DNA of 64,000 nucleotides from Nitrospira sp. (GTDB lineage Bacteria > Nitrospirota > Nitrospiria > Nitrospirales > Nitrospiraceae): assembly GCA_022226955.1 (NCBI GenBank), contig CP092079.1, positions 1,519,053 through 1,583,052 of the forward strand, written 5' to 3'. Position numbers and translations under genes: made by a program. Every line of letters starts with the position of its first letter. Within the stretch, counting starts at the first letter, position 1. This document shows positions 54,984 through 63,673 of the stretch, piece by piece. The notes under the pieces were generated by a model. The model did not search any database. It saw only the letters and a program-made list of their open reading frames with translations, and was not told the origin of the DNA.

Positions 54984-55101
54984 GCGGGCGACGGGGTGGT
55001 GTTCCCCTGCGCGCATTCACCGAGCATCGCCCACAATTGGGGGATACGATTGAGTCCCGCATGCGCGGGGAGCGAGCACGGAACACCACCTCGCCGCCCG
55101 C
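54984..55101. repeat. 118-bp imperfect palindrome after the SnoaL-like gene
   Basis: Arms 54984-55005 and 55080-55101 match in 20 of 22 bases (GGTGGTGTTCC / GGAACACCACC at the inner ends), with further pairing inside (CCCCTGCGCGCAT with ATGCGCGGGG). It begins eight bases beyond the SnoaL stop. It may be a terminator or a palindromic mobile element. Its sequence differs from the elements near thiC. Confidence 0.7.
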
Positions 55102-55108
55102 ACTCTCC

Positions 55109-55501
55109 CTACCCCATCACCGCCGACCCATGATGATGAATCAGCAGCCACTCGTCGCCGATGCGCTCGAAGAGATTCGTGGCGAGCACCTTGGCCTGCT
55201 GTGGTTCATCGGATTGTTGATTGACGATACTCTCGACACAGATTACCCAAGCCATATCCCCGGCCACCTGGATCATGACCTCGGACAATTCAAATTTCAT
55301 GGAGAACGTGTTGTTGAAAATCAATACCCAAGAATCCCGCACATCGGGCCAGTCCGACCGAAGCGTCCAGCCGGGATGAATGCAGGTGACATATTCCTGG
55401 TGCGCCCAGATGCGATCCATCTTGGCAATATCGAGGCTTTCGAACGCCTCGTAGAACGCTTGGTTGGCTTTCGTCACTTCATCAATGCGTTGTTCCAGCA
55501 T
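55109..55501 (-). CDS. SnoaL/NTF2-like domain protein
   Basis: 130 residues: RIDEVTKANQAFYEAFESLD, MDRIWAHQEYVTCIHPGW, VRDSWVLIFNNTF, VMIQVAGDMAWVICVESI, ATNLFERIGDEWLLIHHHGS. This is the cone-shaped NTF2 fold of the SnoaL-like/DUF4440 group; substrates vary widely and are unknown here. The last ~22 codons recur as a remnant at 54262-54357, with the ParDE-like genes between. Confidence 0.86.
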   Translation of the reverse strand: MLEQRIDEVTKANQAFYEAFESLDIAKMDRIWAHQEYVTCIHPGWTLRSDWPDVRDSWVLIFNNTFSMKFELSEVMIQVAGDMAWVICVESIVNQQSDEPQQAKVLATNLFERIGDEWLLIHHHGSAVMG

Positions 55502-55589
55502 GCGGCCTCCTCCGTGAGAGGAGCATCATACTGCAATCACCATCAGGAGGGCGAGGAGGGAATCACGATAGAGGCCGAACGATGGCCCC

Positions 55590-56000
55590 TCAAATGGCAA
55601 GTCTGGCGCGGGCAACTTCCTGAATCAGCAACGGAAACTGCTCCCGCAGATGGTACTTATCGATCGCCTTATCGACCGTCGTCATCCTTCGCGCAATGGC
55701 GAGATGAACTTCATTGAAAGACATAATGACCACTCGAACGGAAGGATTCCATCGCTTGATCGGTTCGACCGCTTCCAATCCTCCCATTACAGGCATATTG
55801 GCATCAAGCAACACCAGATCGGGCTGCCGTTCAGAGAGACATCCGAGAGCTGCTCTCGCCGACACAAAAACCCCGACCACTTCAACCAATGGCACTCCGC
55901 GCAACCAGTCCTCCAAAGCGCCGAGAAGGATCTGGTGATCGTCGATCACCAGCACCCGAATCGCGCATCCCACTGAATGTCGGCTAGTGCCCTGGCGCAT
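55590..56000 (-). CDS. receiver-only response regulator
   Basis: 136 residues from ATG 56000. VLVIDDHQILLGALEDWL (acidic pair), DLVLLDANMPVMGGLEAV (phospho-acceptor Asp), VVIMSFNE (Thr/Ser position) and DKYHLREQFPLL (Lys) are present, so phosphotransfer is possible. No output domain. It overlaps the preceding 87-residue gene by 17 bases. It probably belongs with the nearby NarL-type system. Confidence 0.86.
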   Translation of the reverse strand: MRQGTSRHSVGCAIRVLVIDDHQILLGALEDWLRGVPLVEVVGVFVSARAALGCLSERQPDLVLLDANMPVMGGLEAVEPIKRWNPSVRVVIMSFNEVHLAIARRMTTVDKAIDKYHLREQFPLLIQEVARARLAI

Positions 56001-56247
56001 CTTGATTGGGTCCCTGAGGCGGCCAAGGCACTCCGACACCGAACTGTCTTGCTAGTTTATAGACTCCGATCATGGCCTCCGCGCGCAAACGGGCCTCCGC
56101 GTCCGTCGATAGATTGGTCAAGACCCATCCTTGCGGCTCGCGCAGAAAGATCCGAAACGGCGTGGGGCCATCGCCAATCTCGGACTCGCCTGTGACTAAA
56201 TACTCTTCCCCATGAGGCCCCTTCACCAAGAGTCCAATGACAACCAT
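55984..56247 (-). CDS. small conserved hypothetical protein, 87 aa
   Basis: 87 residues from ATG 56247 (start at 56265 possible). It has a beta-rich pattern: GLLVKGPHGEEYLVTGESEI, FRIFLREPQGWVLTNLSTD, then a helix EARLRAEAMIGVYKLARQFG. No membrane segment or signal. Its end overlaps the receiver gene start, suggesting they are made together. I do not recognise it. Confidence 0.62.
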   Translation of the reverse strand: MVVIGLLVKGPHGEEYLVTGESEIGDGPTPFRIFLREPQGWVLTNLSTDAEARLRAEAMIGVYKLARQFGVGVPWPPQGPNQDAPGH

Positions 56248-56383
56248 CGTTTCCCCGCATGACACATCAATGGACGGCCCCCTCTTAGGTAGAGAGTCTT
56301 ACCAGAGACTTCCACTCCTAACTAGTGAGGAAATTCCTGATGCCCGAGTGTGAACAAACGCCCTGACCAGAGGACGGCCACGC

Positions 56384-57043
56384 CTATATGAACGAAGAGG
56401 GATCGACTAACCCGACCTGGATCGCAAACCGGACGAGACTGGCGACGTCATGGATCTCCAATCGCTCCATCAGTTGAGAGCGATGCGTCTCCACCGTTTT
56501 GGCGCTGAGGCTCAAGCGGAAGGCAATCTCTTTGGTCGAATGGCCTTCGGCGATGAGCTGTAAAATCTCCCGCTGGCGCGGGCTGAGCCGATCGAGTGGA
56601 TTGAGCGGACGGGCCCCTTCATGCTGATAGGCCTCAATCGCATACCGGGCCACCGAAGGAGTCAGATAGGGCTCGCCCTTGCTGACTGTTCTGATGGCCA
56701 GCTCCAATTCCTGAATATCGGCGCCTTTTAATAAATATCCCGTGACCCCAGCCTTCAAGGCCTGGTGCAGATACTCTTCGTTGGCATGCATCGATAAGAT
56801 GATAACCTTGACCTTCGGCCAATTTTTCGTAATCCGGCTGGCGGCTTCTAATCCGTTCAATCCAGGCATCGCAATGTCCATTAGCACCAGATCGGGCTGA
56901 TGCAGTTCCACCGCCTTCACTGCGGCCTGCCCATCGCTGACCTCCGCCACCACCGAGACGCCGTCCATCTTATCCAGCAGCGCATGAATCCCGGCTCTGA
57001 CGAGCTGATGATCTTCGGCCAACAGCACGCTGACCTGCATCAT
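56384..57043 (-). CDS. NarL/FixJ-type response regulator with LuxR HTH
   Basis: 219 residues. Receiver: VSVLLAEDHQLVRAGIHALL, DLVLMDIAMPGLNGLEA, IILSMHANEEYLHQALKAG, YLLKGADIQEL, all key residues intact. LuxR/GerE HTH: LSPRQREILQLIAEGHSTKE and LSLSAKTVETHRSQLMERL. Its ATG overlaps the kinase stop (ATGA at 57043-57040), so it is the cognate regulator of that kinase. Targets are unknown. Confidence 0.93.
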   Translation of the reverse strand: MMQVSVLLAEDHQLVRAGIHALLDKMDGVSVVAEVSDGQAAVKAVELHQPDLVLMDIAMPGLNGLEAASRITKNWPKVKVIILSMHANEEYLHQALKAGVTGYLLKGADIQELELAIRTVSKGEPYLTPSVARYAIEAYQHEGARPLNPLDRLSPRQREILQLIAEGHSTKEIAFRLSLSAKTVETHRSQLMERLEIHDVASLVRFAIQVGLVDPSSFI

Positions 57044-58872
57044 AGCGATACCGCCTCCTGCTGCGGCTCGGTGAGCGGGACGGAGAATATTAAGGACGTT
57101 CGCTGCCCAGCCGTCGACTGGATCGTCATGGTGCCTCCGACAAGGCTGACGCGCTCCTCCATTCCCAGCATCCCAAGGCTTAACCCCTGCTGGGCTCGGA
57201 CACGCATGGCCATCACGTCGAACCCGCACCCGTCATCCTGCACCACCACACGCACCTCTTCGGACGCCACCACAAGGGAGAGCGCCACCGATGTCGCCTT
57301 GGCATGACGCGCGATATTGGTCATCGCCTCCTGCACGACGCGGAAACAGGCAATATTTCGAGAGCTCGTCAATGTCAGCGGCGCTTCGTCCAAATGCAGC
57401 TGCAACTTCCAACCAGCTCGCTCCGCCTGTCTGGTCGCATACCAACGGAGCGCCGGCACCAGGCCCAAATCGTCCAAGAGCGACGGCCGCAAGTCTAACG
57501 CCAGGTTCCGAACCCTGGCCAAAAGTTGATCGCTGATCTCGATGCTCTCGTTCAGCTCCATCGAGGATTCCATCTCTCGCCCATCGCGCTGCACTTGCTG
57601 CAAATTCAATTTGAGCGCCGTCAGAACCTGGCCGATTTCATCATGAAGATCCTGGGCCACAGCGCGCCGCTCCGCTTCCTGCACATCGAAGAGACGTTGA
57701 GCCAGCGTCCGAGCCCGCACGGTCGCACTGCCAAGCTCAGCCGTGCGCTCGGCGACGCGCGCCTCCAAGGTCGCATGCGCTTCCCGCAATAGATCCTCAG
57801 TCTTTCGCCATTCCGTCACATCGTCCATAATGAAGGAGCAGCGCACGGCCCCGCTCGCTCCGTTATCGATCAACGAGACCGTCGCCAACAACGAGCGCCG
57901 GTCGACTTTGCCTCCGTGCAGGGTGCGATGCTCATATTCAAACCGCACCGGCGACTGATCATTAATGCAGAGACGATAGTGATTCAGCCACATGTTGGTC
58001 ACTTCCCGAGACATGCCCAGTTCAGAGGCGGTTCGACCGCGCATCGCCTCCTGCGTCGTGCCCATAAAATTGGCCATCGCCCGGTTGACCGATAAATTGC
58101 GGATGTCGTTATCAAGAATTTCCACCACGCCCATCATGAGCGATGCGCTTTCAAAGAACGCCTGAAGCGTGACTTCGCTATGCTTGTACGACGCCTCCGC
58201 TTTCAGCTTCGCCGTGATATCGTGCGCGATCGTGGACAGGCCCACGACTGCCCCAAACTGATTTCGAATCGGCGACCGGCTCAGCGACAACGCAATCGCC
58301 GATCCATCGCAGTGCCGCCATACCGTGTCATACGGAAGCACCGCTTCTCCGGATACGAGTTGCCTGATTTTTACGGCCTCTTCGCGCGCCTGCTCCGAGG
58401 CCATTATCGCGCGCAAGGGATGGCCGATCCGTTCAGAGGCACCATAGCCAAACAAACGCTCCGCCGCCCCATTCCAGCTCGTGATCGTTCCATTGACATC
58501 CTGACTGATGATCGCATCCACCGATGAATCGACCAGCGCCGCCAATTGCCTGGCATTTCGATCCAGGATGGCTGCACGGCTTCGGTTCACCAACATCGCC
58601 ACAACCCAGAAAAACGCGCCACTGAGCGTGCGGTTCAGAAAGGCCACGTCCGCCGGAATGCCGGCTGGAGAGAGAACCCATCCGGCATAGGTTAAGAACG
58701 TAGCCAGCGCCGCGACAAGGTAGACCGCCCACAGCTGCTCTAGCCACAGGGTTAGGACAATCGGCACCGCATAAAACAGAAACTCCTGATATCCAAGCGG
58801 TGTGAAGCCATCAAGGAGGAATGTCCCCGCCAGGATCAGTCCGATCGCGATAGGGATTCGACGTGTCGTCAT
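57040..58872 (-). CDS. membrane-bound PAS sensor histidine kinase (HisKA_3 / NarX-like)
   Basis: 610 residues from ATG 58872 (longer starts possible). Three to four membrane helices occupy residues ~5-95. PAS domain 1 (~107-225, VDAIISQDVNGTITSWNGAA) and PAS 2 (~235-365) follow. HisKA_3 has the phosphorylated His in ERRAVAQDLHDEIGQVLTAL near residue 410, and the HATPase carries VVQEAMTNIARHAKATSVAL, DDGCGFD and LGMLGMEERV. The signal is unknown. It is translationally coupled to the NarL-type regulator. Confidence 0.92.
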   Translation of the reverse strand: MTTRRIPIAIGLILAGTFLLDGFTPLGYQEFLFYAVPIVLTLWLEQLWAVYLVAALATFLTYAGWVLSPAGIPADVAFLNRTLSGAFFWVVAMLVNRSRAAILDRNARQLAALVDSSVDAIISQDVNGTITSWNGAAERLFGYGASERIGHPLRAIMASEQAREEAVKIRQLVSGEAVLPYDTVWRHCDGSAIALSLSRSPIRNQFGAVVGLSTIAHDITAKLKAEASYKHSEVTLQAFFESASLMMGVVEILDNDIRNLSVNRAMANFMGTTQEAMRGRTASELGMSREVTNMWLNHYRLCINDQSPVRFEYEHRTLHGGKVDRRSLLATVSLIDNGASGAVRCSFIMDDVTEWRKTEDLLREAHATLEARVAERTAELGSATVRARTLAQRLFDVQEAERRAVAQDLHDEIGQVLTALKLNLQQVQRDGREMESSMELNESIEISDQLLARVRNLALDLRPSLLDDLGLVPALRWYATRQAERAGWKLQLHLDEAPLTLTSSRNIACFRVVQEAMTNIARHAKATSVALSLVVASEEVRVVVQDDGCGFDVMAMRVRAQQGLSLGMLGMEERVSLVGGTMTIQSTAGQRTSLIFSVPLTEPQQEAVSL

Positions 58873-59156
58873 CGGTAGAGAATTAGGCAATGATGACACC
58901 ACCGCTCCCACAGAGAGGCCCCGCCACCGCATGCGACGAATCGCACCCGAACGTCTCTTTGCGTGCATTCCCTGCAATGGAACAGCAGCGCGTGAAGCCC
59001 AGCCGATCAACCTTGAAATGGCGAAAAAAATGAGAGGCCTGCTCTGTGCGGCATAAATAAACGCGCATGAATGGGAGGCATCCTACAGGAAAGGCCCTAG
59101 CAGAAGCAGCTCTAGGGATAGCATAGTCCATCAGGAATTTCCTGATGGTGAATACC

Positions 59157-60077
59157 CTAATTTCTTGAGCGCTCTGAATCGATCGGCATCGTCGTGGAGC
59201 GATCGACTAGCCAGACACCGGCGAGGATCAGCACAATCCCACTGATTTCCACTAAACCGACCGACTCATGCAGAATGAGCGCCGAGAGGGCAACTGCTGC
59301 CACCGGCGTGAGATTACCGAGAATCGATGCCCGAGAGGGCCCGATGCCTTGCACCCCAAACAACCAGGCCTGCTGAGCCACAGCCGTTGCGAAGATCACA
59401 AGATACCCGAGCGCCAGCCAATCCGGCATCGTCACCGAAGCCACACCGGCATCAAGCATTTTACGATCCGTCCACAGGAGGGGAATCTGCAGCACGGTCG
59501 CCACCAACACGGTGGTCCAATTCACGGTGAGTGGCGAGATTCGATCCATCACTGCACGACTGCCGACACTATAGAACGCCCAACTGACGACGCCGAGAAA
59601 CACCAGCAGACCGCCTAACAACGGATGTTCGCCAGCCGACTGAAATCCGGCAATCGACACGAGCGCAACGCCGGCGCAAGACAGCAACCCTCCGGCCCAC
59701 ACTGATCGAAACGGCACATCCTGGATCATCACCGCCGACAGCAGCGCCGTCACGACCGGAGCGGATCCGATGATGACGCCCGCCACCGCGCCGCTCACAT
59801 ACTTGAGCCCCATCATAATCAATAGATGATTGCCCAACACCCCAAGTCCGAGCAGAAAAAGCGTCCGCAAATCGGATGCCGTAAATGTGGCAAGCTTGCC
59901 CTCCTGCCACCACCAGGTGGCGAACAAAATCGCCAACCCACCGATATCGCGCAACACCGACGCTTCGACGGCAGAGAAGGCTCCCAGCGCCAGCTTTTGA
60001 GCGACAATCGACCCACCCCATAGCACGGCGGCAAGCACAAGGGCTCCGTAGGCCGCGCGGCTGGACGACGGGATCAC
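59157..60077 (-). CDS. EamA/DMT-superfamily transporter
   Basis: 306 residues with about ten membrane helices in two EamA repeats (first starts ALVLAAVLWGGSIVAQKLAL, second GVVSWAFYSVGSRAVMDRIS). APVVTALLSAVMIQDVPFRS and NLTPVAAVALSALILHESVG are the repeat ends with conserved prolines. Members export amino acids or other metabolites; the substrate is unknown. Its ATG overlaps the stop of the methyltransferase gene (ATGA). Confidence 0.9.
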   Translation of the reverse strand: MIPSSSRAAYGALVLAAVLWGGSIVAQKLALGAFSAVEASVLRDIGGLAILFATWWWQEGKLATFTASDLRTLFLLGLGVLGNHLLIMMGLKYVSGAVAGVIIGSAPVVTALLSAVMIQDVPFRSVWAGGLLSCAGVALVSIAGFQSAGEHPLLGGLLVFLGVVSWAFYSVGSRAVMDRISPLTVNWTTVLVATVLQIPLLWTDRKMLDAGVASVTMPDWLALGYLVIFATAVAQQAWLFGVQGIGPSRASILGNLTPVAAVALSALILHESVGLVEISGIVLILAGVWLVDRSTTMPIDSERSRN

Positions 60078-60727
60078 GACACCTCCCCCTTCTTCCGAAT
60101 CACCAAGACACCGTCGCGGATCGTCACCAATACAGAGGTCACGCGCGGATCGCCGGCCACCGTCCGATTGAGTTCCTGAATCGCCGCCGTCTTCTCATCG
60201 GGCGGCGGCTGCAGCAGCACATCGCCGTCCCACAACACATTGTCGATCAGCATCACGCCGGTGGGCGACAGCAGATCGAGCGCCCGGCGATAATAGTTCA
60301 GGTAATTCCCCTTGTCGGCATCGATGAAGATGACATCGAATGGACCGGCCAGCGCTCGCATGGTCTCCAACGCCGGACCGAGACGGATCTCGATCTTCTT
60401 GCCATGGACGCTGTTGGCGAAATGCTTCCGCCCCAGCGCCGCAGAAGATGCGTCGATTTCGCAGGTAATCACCTGACCATCGTCGGGCAGAGCCTCCGCG
60501 AAACAGAGCGCACTGTAGCCGGTGAACATGCCGATCTCCAGCACGCGCCTCGCGCCCACCAACTGCGCCATCATCTTGAGAAAAGCCCCTTCCAACGGCC
60601 CAACCAGCATCTGGGCATACGCCATCGTCCGCTGCGTTTCTTCGCGGAGCGCGCGAGCCACGTCGGACTCGGGCATGGACTGCGCCTGCGCATAGGCTTC
60701 GATTTCAGGAGCAACGAGAGTCTTCAT
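60074..60727 (-). CDS. O-methyltransferase (class I SAM, catechol OMT-like)
   Basis: 217 residues from ATG 60727. SAM motif RRVLEIGMFTGYSALCFAEAL, acidic GQVITCEID, then FDVIFIDADKGNYLNYYRRA (metal-binding Asp pair) and GVMLIDNVLWDG. This matches the bacterial OMT_3 family that methylates catechol-type hydroxyls with a divalent metal. The acceptor is unknown. Coupled by a four-base overlap to the downstream EamA transporter, which may export its product; that link is inference. Confidence 0.9.
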   Translation of the reverse strand: MKTLVAPEIEAYAQAQSMPESDVARALREETQRTMAYAQMLVGPLEGAFLKMMAQLVGARRVLEIGMFTGYSALCFAEALPDDGQVITCEIDASSAALGRKHFANSVHGKKIEIRLGPALETMRALAGPFDVIFIDADKGNYLNYYRRALDLLSPTGVMLIDNVLWDGDVLLQPPPDEKTAAIQELNRTVAGDPRVTSVLVTIRDGVLVIRKKGEVS

Positions 60728-60819
60728 CCGCCACCCTTCGACATTATTTGAAAATCGCCGCACGCATTGCGTAGACTGGCCAAAGAATTGGGATCTTAGC
60801 ATACGCGAGGAGGCAAGAC

Positions 60820-62352
60820 GTGAAGACCATCGCAGCCCTTGAACCCCTGACCTCGAAGCTGTTGGAAATTACCCGGATCAACAGCGCGGCGGCGGTCTTG
60901 TCTTGGGATCAGGAAACGTATATGCCCGCCGGGGGCGGCGAAGCCCGCGCGGAACAGATCGCCGTACTGCAAGGCATCGCTCACGACAAACTCGTCGCCC
61001 CGGACATCGAACGGTTTCTCGCCGCCACGGTCGATCCGGCAACCGGGCAGGCCATCGATCAACCCGGCGATCTGTGGGACGAACCCTCGCGCTCGTTGCT
61101 TCGCGAAAGCTGGCGGGATTTCAGCCGCGCCAAAAAGCTTCCCTCCGATTTTGTAATCAGACTCAGCCGGGAAACCTCCCTGGCGCAGCAGGTCTGGGCC
61201 GAAGCGAAAGAACGGAATAACTTCCGTCAATTTCTCCCCAACCTCCGCACCGTGCTGAAGCTTAAACGGGAAGAGGCTGAATACCTCGGCTATCGGACCT
61301 CCCCCTACGATGCCTTGCTGGACACCTACGAACCTGGGTCCACCATCGCCACGCTCCGGCCCTTGTTTGCCCAGATGAAAGCGCGTCTCGTGCCGCTGCT
61401 CAAGCGCGTGACCCAGAGCCCGAATCAGATCGACGACAGCATTCTCCGGCATTCGTACGATCAAGCCCGGCAACTGGAATTCGGCCGGCTCGTCCTCATC
61501 GCCATGGGCTACGATTTCGAGCGCGGCAGGCTGGATCTCTCCGCCCACCCATTCACGACGTCGTTTCACCCCACCGACGTGCGCGTAACCACCCGCATTC
61601 ATGAGCGCGAACTGCAATCCTGCCTCTTCAGTTGCATTCACGAAGGCGGCCACGGCCTCTACGATCAAGGGCTCGATCAGCGCTACTTCGGCACGCCGCT
61701 CGGCGAATCCGTGTCGCTCGGCATCCACGAAAGCCAGTCGCGCATGTGGGAAAACTGCGTGGGCCGTTCACGGGCGTTCTGGCAGTTTTTTTACCCAGTC
61801 CTGCAACAGACGTTTCACCACCAATTACGCGGCATCGACCTGGAACATTTCTATGCCGCAATCAATTGCGTGAAGCCCTCCCTCATCCGTGTCGAAGCCG
61901 ACGAACTGACCTACAATCTGCACATCATGCTGCGCTTCGAAATCGAGCAGGATCTTATCGAAGGCCGCACACAACCGGACGATTTGCCGGGCATCTGGAA
62001 TCAGAAAATGCAGGACTATCTCGGCATCACGCCCAAAACGGATGCCGAAGGCGTGCTGCAGGATGTTCACTGGTCGTTCGGCGCCTTCGGCTATTTCCCG
62101 ACCTATACGCTGGGCAATCTCTATTCGGTCCAGTTCTTCGAGCAAGCCAAGCTGGAGATCCCCAACCTGGACGATGAGATCGCAGCCGGCCAACTGTTAG
62201 GACTGCGCCGCTGGCTGGAACAAAAGATCCATCGCTGGGGCCGCATGTTCACCCCGGACCACCTCGCTCAGCGTGTGACGGGAAAAAGCATCGATCCGGA
62301 ACCCTTCTTGACCTATCTGGAAAGGAAATATAGCGAGCTCTACCACGTATAA
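60820..62352 (+). CDS. M32 family carboxypeptidase (Taq type)
   Basis: 510 residues from GTG 60820 behind GAGGAGG. The zinc site is SCIHEGGHGLYDQG (HExxH) and the second ligand is in LGIHESQSRMWENCVGRS. The family-specific RVEADELTYNLHIMLRFE and HWSFGAFGYFPTYTLGN follow. The enzyme removes C-terminal residues from peptides in the cytoplasm. The start region SWDQETYMPAGGGEARAEQI is conserved. Divergent from the methyltransferase gene. Confidence 0.95.
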   Translation: MKTIAALEPLTSKLLEITRINSAAAVLSWDQETYMPAGGGEARAEQIAVLQGIAHDKLVAPDIERFLAATVDPATGQAIDQPGDLWDEPSRSLLRESWRDFSRAKKLPSDFVIRLSRETSLAQQVWAEAKERNNFRQFLPNLRTVLKLKREEAEYLGYRTSPYDALLDTYEPGSTIATLRPLFAQMKARLVPLLKRVTQSPNQIDDSILRHSYDQARQLEFGRLVLIAMGYDFERGRLDLSAHPFTTSFHPTDVRVTTRIHERELQSCLFSCIHEGGHGLYDQGLDQRYFGTPLGESVSLGIHESQSRMWENCVGRSRAFWQFFYPVLQQTFHHQLRGIDLEHFYAAINCVKPSLIRVEADELTYNLHIMLRFEIEQDLIEGRTQPDDLPGIWNQKMQDYLGITPKTDAEGVLQDVHWSFGAFGYFPTYTLGNLYSVQFFEQAKLEIPNLDDEIAAGQLLGLRRWLEQKIHRWGRMFTPDHLAQRVTGKSIDPEPFLTYLERKYSELYHV

Positions 62353-62539
62353 AAGATACCCGCCTACCGCTGTAATGACGACTAAAGACTCTCGATTTTC
62401 CGTTATACGGCTCTATCTCAAAATCTATTAATTCGCTATCCTTACACAATAACGACTAGACCGGATGCGATCGCCACCGCATGCCGGCCTGATCGACATA
62501 GCCGTCGCCGCCCCTCACCGAATAAGCAGGAGCAATCCC

Positions 62540-62953
62540 ATGCCCACCATTTTGCTTATTAGTGACGACACCCTGCTCCGAGATTCCATCCGGCAGTCCA
62601 TCAAAAGATGCGGAACTACTGTGCTGGGTGTCCCGAATACTCGAGAGATTTTGTACCAACCCGGAGCGCGACAGGTATTCGGATATGATCTTATCGTCGC
62701 GGAAGTGCGTTCCGGAGATCATGACGGGCTCTCGCGGCTCGTGCTATTTCGCAACCTACATCCCAATACGCCCTTCATCGCGGTGACTCGTGAAAACGAG
62801 GAAGCCGGGCTGGCATATGGCGGATCTGCGGCTCGCGCCCTGCGCGCCTGGCTCGTTCCCGTCACTTCCGATTGCCTGTCAGGATTAACCGATACGGCTA
62901 TGCGCGCATTGACCGGCGAATGGCCTCCGCTGCCGGAAGCGCACGCGCGCTGA
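62540..62953 (+). CDS. receiver-like protein lacking the phospho-acceptor
   Basis: 137 residues from ATG 62540 (GCAGGAG upstream). It starts PTILLISDDTLLRDSIRQSI, with the acidic pair kept, but the acceptor position reads LIVAEVRSGDHDG, with Glu instead of the expected Asp. PFIAVTREN follows, and the conserved lysine region is altered (RAWLVPV). It may act as a constitutive or protein-protein module. No output domain. Confidence 0.75.
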   Translation: MPTILLISDDTLLRDSIRQSIKRCGTTVLGVPNTREILYQPGARQVFGYDLIVAEVRSGDHDGLSRLVLFRNLHPNTPFIAVTRENEEAGLAYGGSAARALRAWLVPVTSDCLSGLTDTAMRALTGEWPPLPEAHAR

Positions 62954-62963
62954 GGCCGCCGCG

Positions 62964-63527
62964 TTAATACCCCATCGCAATGTTGAGCTTGGAAAGAACC
63001 GCTGGCGAGAGCGTGAATTCCGCCTGGGCTTCAATGCGATGCGGAACCAGCAGCGTCGTGTGGAAGACAATGTCGCGGATGGGAATCTTGAACTCGGGAT
63101 CTTGAGGCGTGCTCAGCTCGACCGCTTCAACGGAATTCGTGATAGCCCCGCTGTCCTGCGGGCCATAGGTGGCCATCACCGCGTCGATGATCTCCTTCAC
63201 CTTTTCATTGGGCTCTACGCCCTCGATGTTCTTCAGCAAAAGAGGGATGACTTCTTCTTTGGCCTGATCCGAGAGGGTGAAGTTTTCAATCCGCTCTTTC
63301 CGGCGCAGGGACATCAAATCGTTATCGAGGTCCTTGCTAAAAGCACCATAGGCAAACCTGAAAAACTCGAAATGAAACCCCTTGAAGCCCTTCCCGAACG
63401 TTTGCAGCTCGCACAGAAAGCCCAATTGCTGTAACTTGACGTCGCTCAACAGACCGTGCGGTTCGGCAAGATAGAGCACATAGAGCAAGAGCGCGCGGTC
63501 GACCGTAATCTGATTGGGCTTTCTCAT
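62964..63527 (-). CDS. hypothetical protein, possibly Panacea/DUF4065-like
   Basis: 187 residues. The N-terminal ~75 residues (ALLLYVLYLAEPHGLLSDVK, LQQLGFLCELQTFGKGFKGF, HFEFFRFAYGAFSKDLDNDL) have the helix-rich layout with KLQxL and Y/F-G-x-F/V seen in Panacea (SocA-like) domains, often antitoxins. The C-terminal half (IPIRDIVFHTTLLVPHRIEA) is unassigned. No toxin gene is adjacent. The Panacea link is tentative; the coding call is firm. Confidence 0.78.
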   Translation of the reverse strand: MRKPNQITVDRALLLYVLYLAEPHGLLSDVKLQQLGFLCELQTFGKGFKGFHFEFFRFAYGAFSKDLDNDLMSLRRKERIENFTLSDQAKEEVIPLLLKNIEGVEPNEKVKEIIDAVMATYGPQDSGAITNSVEAVELSTPQDPEFKIPIRDIVFHTTLLVPHRIEAQAEFTLSPAVLSKLNIAMGY

Positions 63528-63614
63528 CCAACCTCTCCAACGATTTCAGCAAACGGCAAACTATAGACAGCCGGTACGCGCATCGTCAAATCCATCCGCC
63601 GGCGATTTCCCCTC

Positions 63615-63643
63615 TTGACCCTCCGCCGACTTTGGTTTTTAAT
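63615..63643 (+). promoter_or_regulatory. promoter of the fur-family gene
   Basis: TTGACC at 63615-63620, 17-base spacer, TTTAAT at 63638-63643, about 30 bases before the start codon. Confidence 0.65.
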
Positions 63644-63673
63644 GTCGTCCGGACAATAGGATCGACAGACGCT

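Noticed and set aside
54944-55717. 257-codon plus-strand frame over the SnoaL-like gene
   Set aside because: It runs through the palindrome and antisense to two recognisable genes; no domain or start signal.
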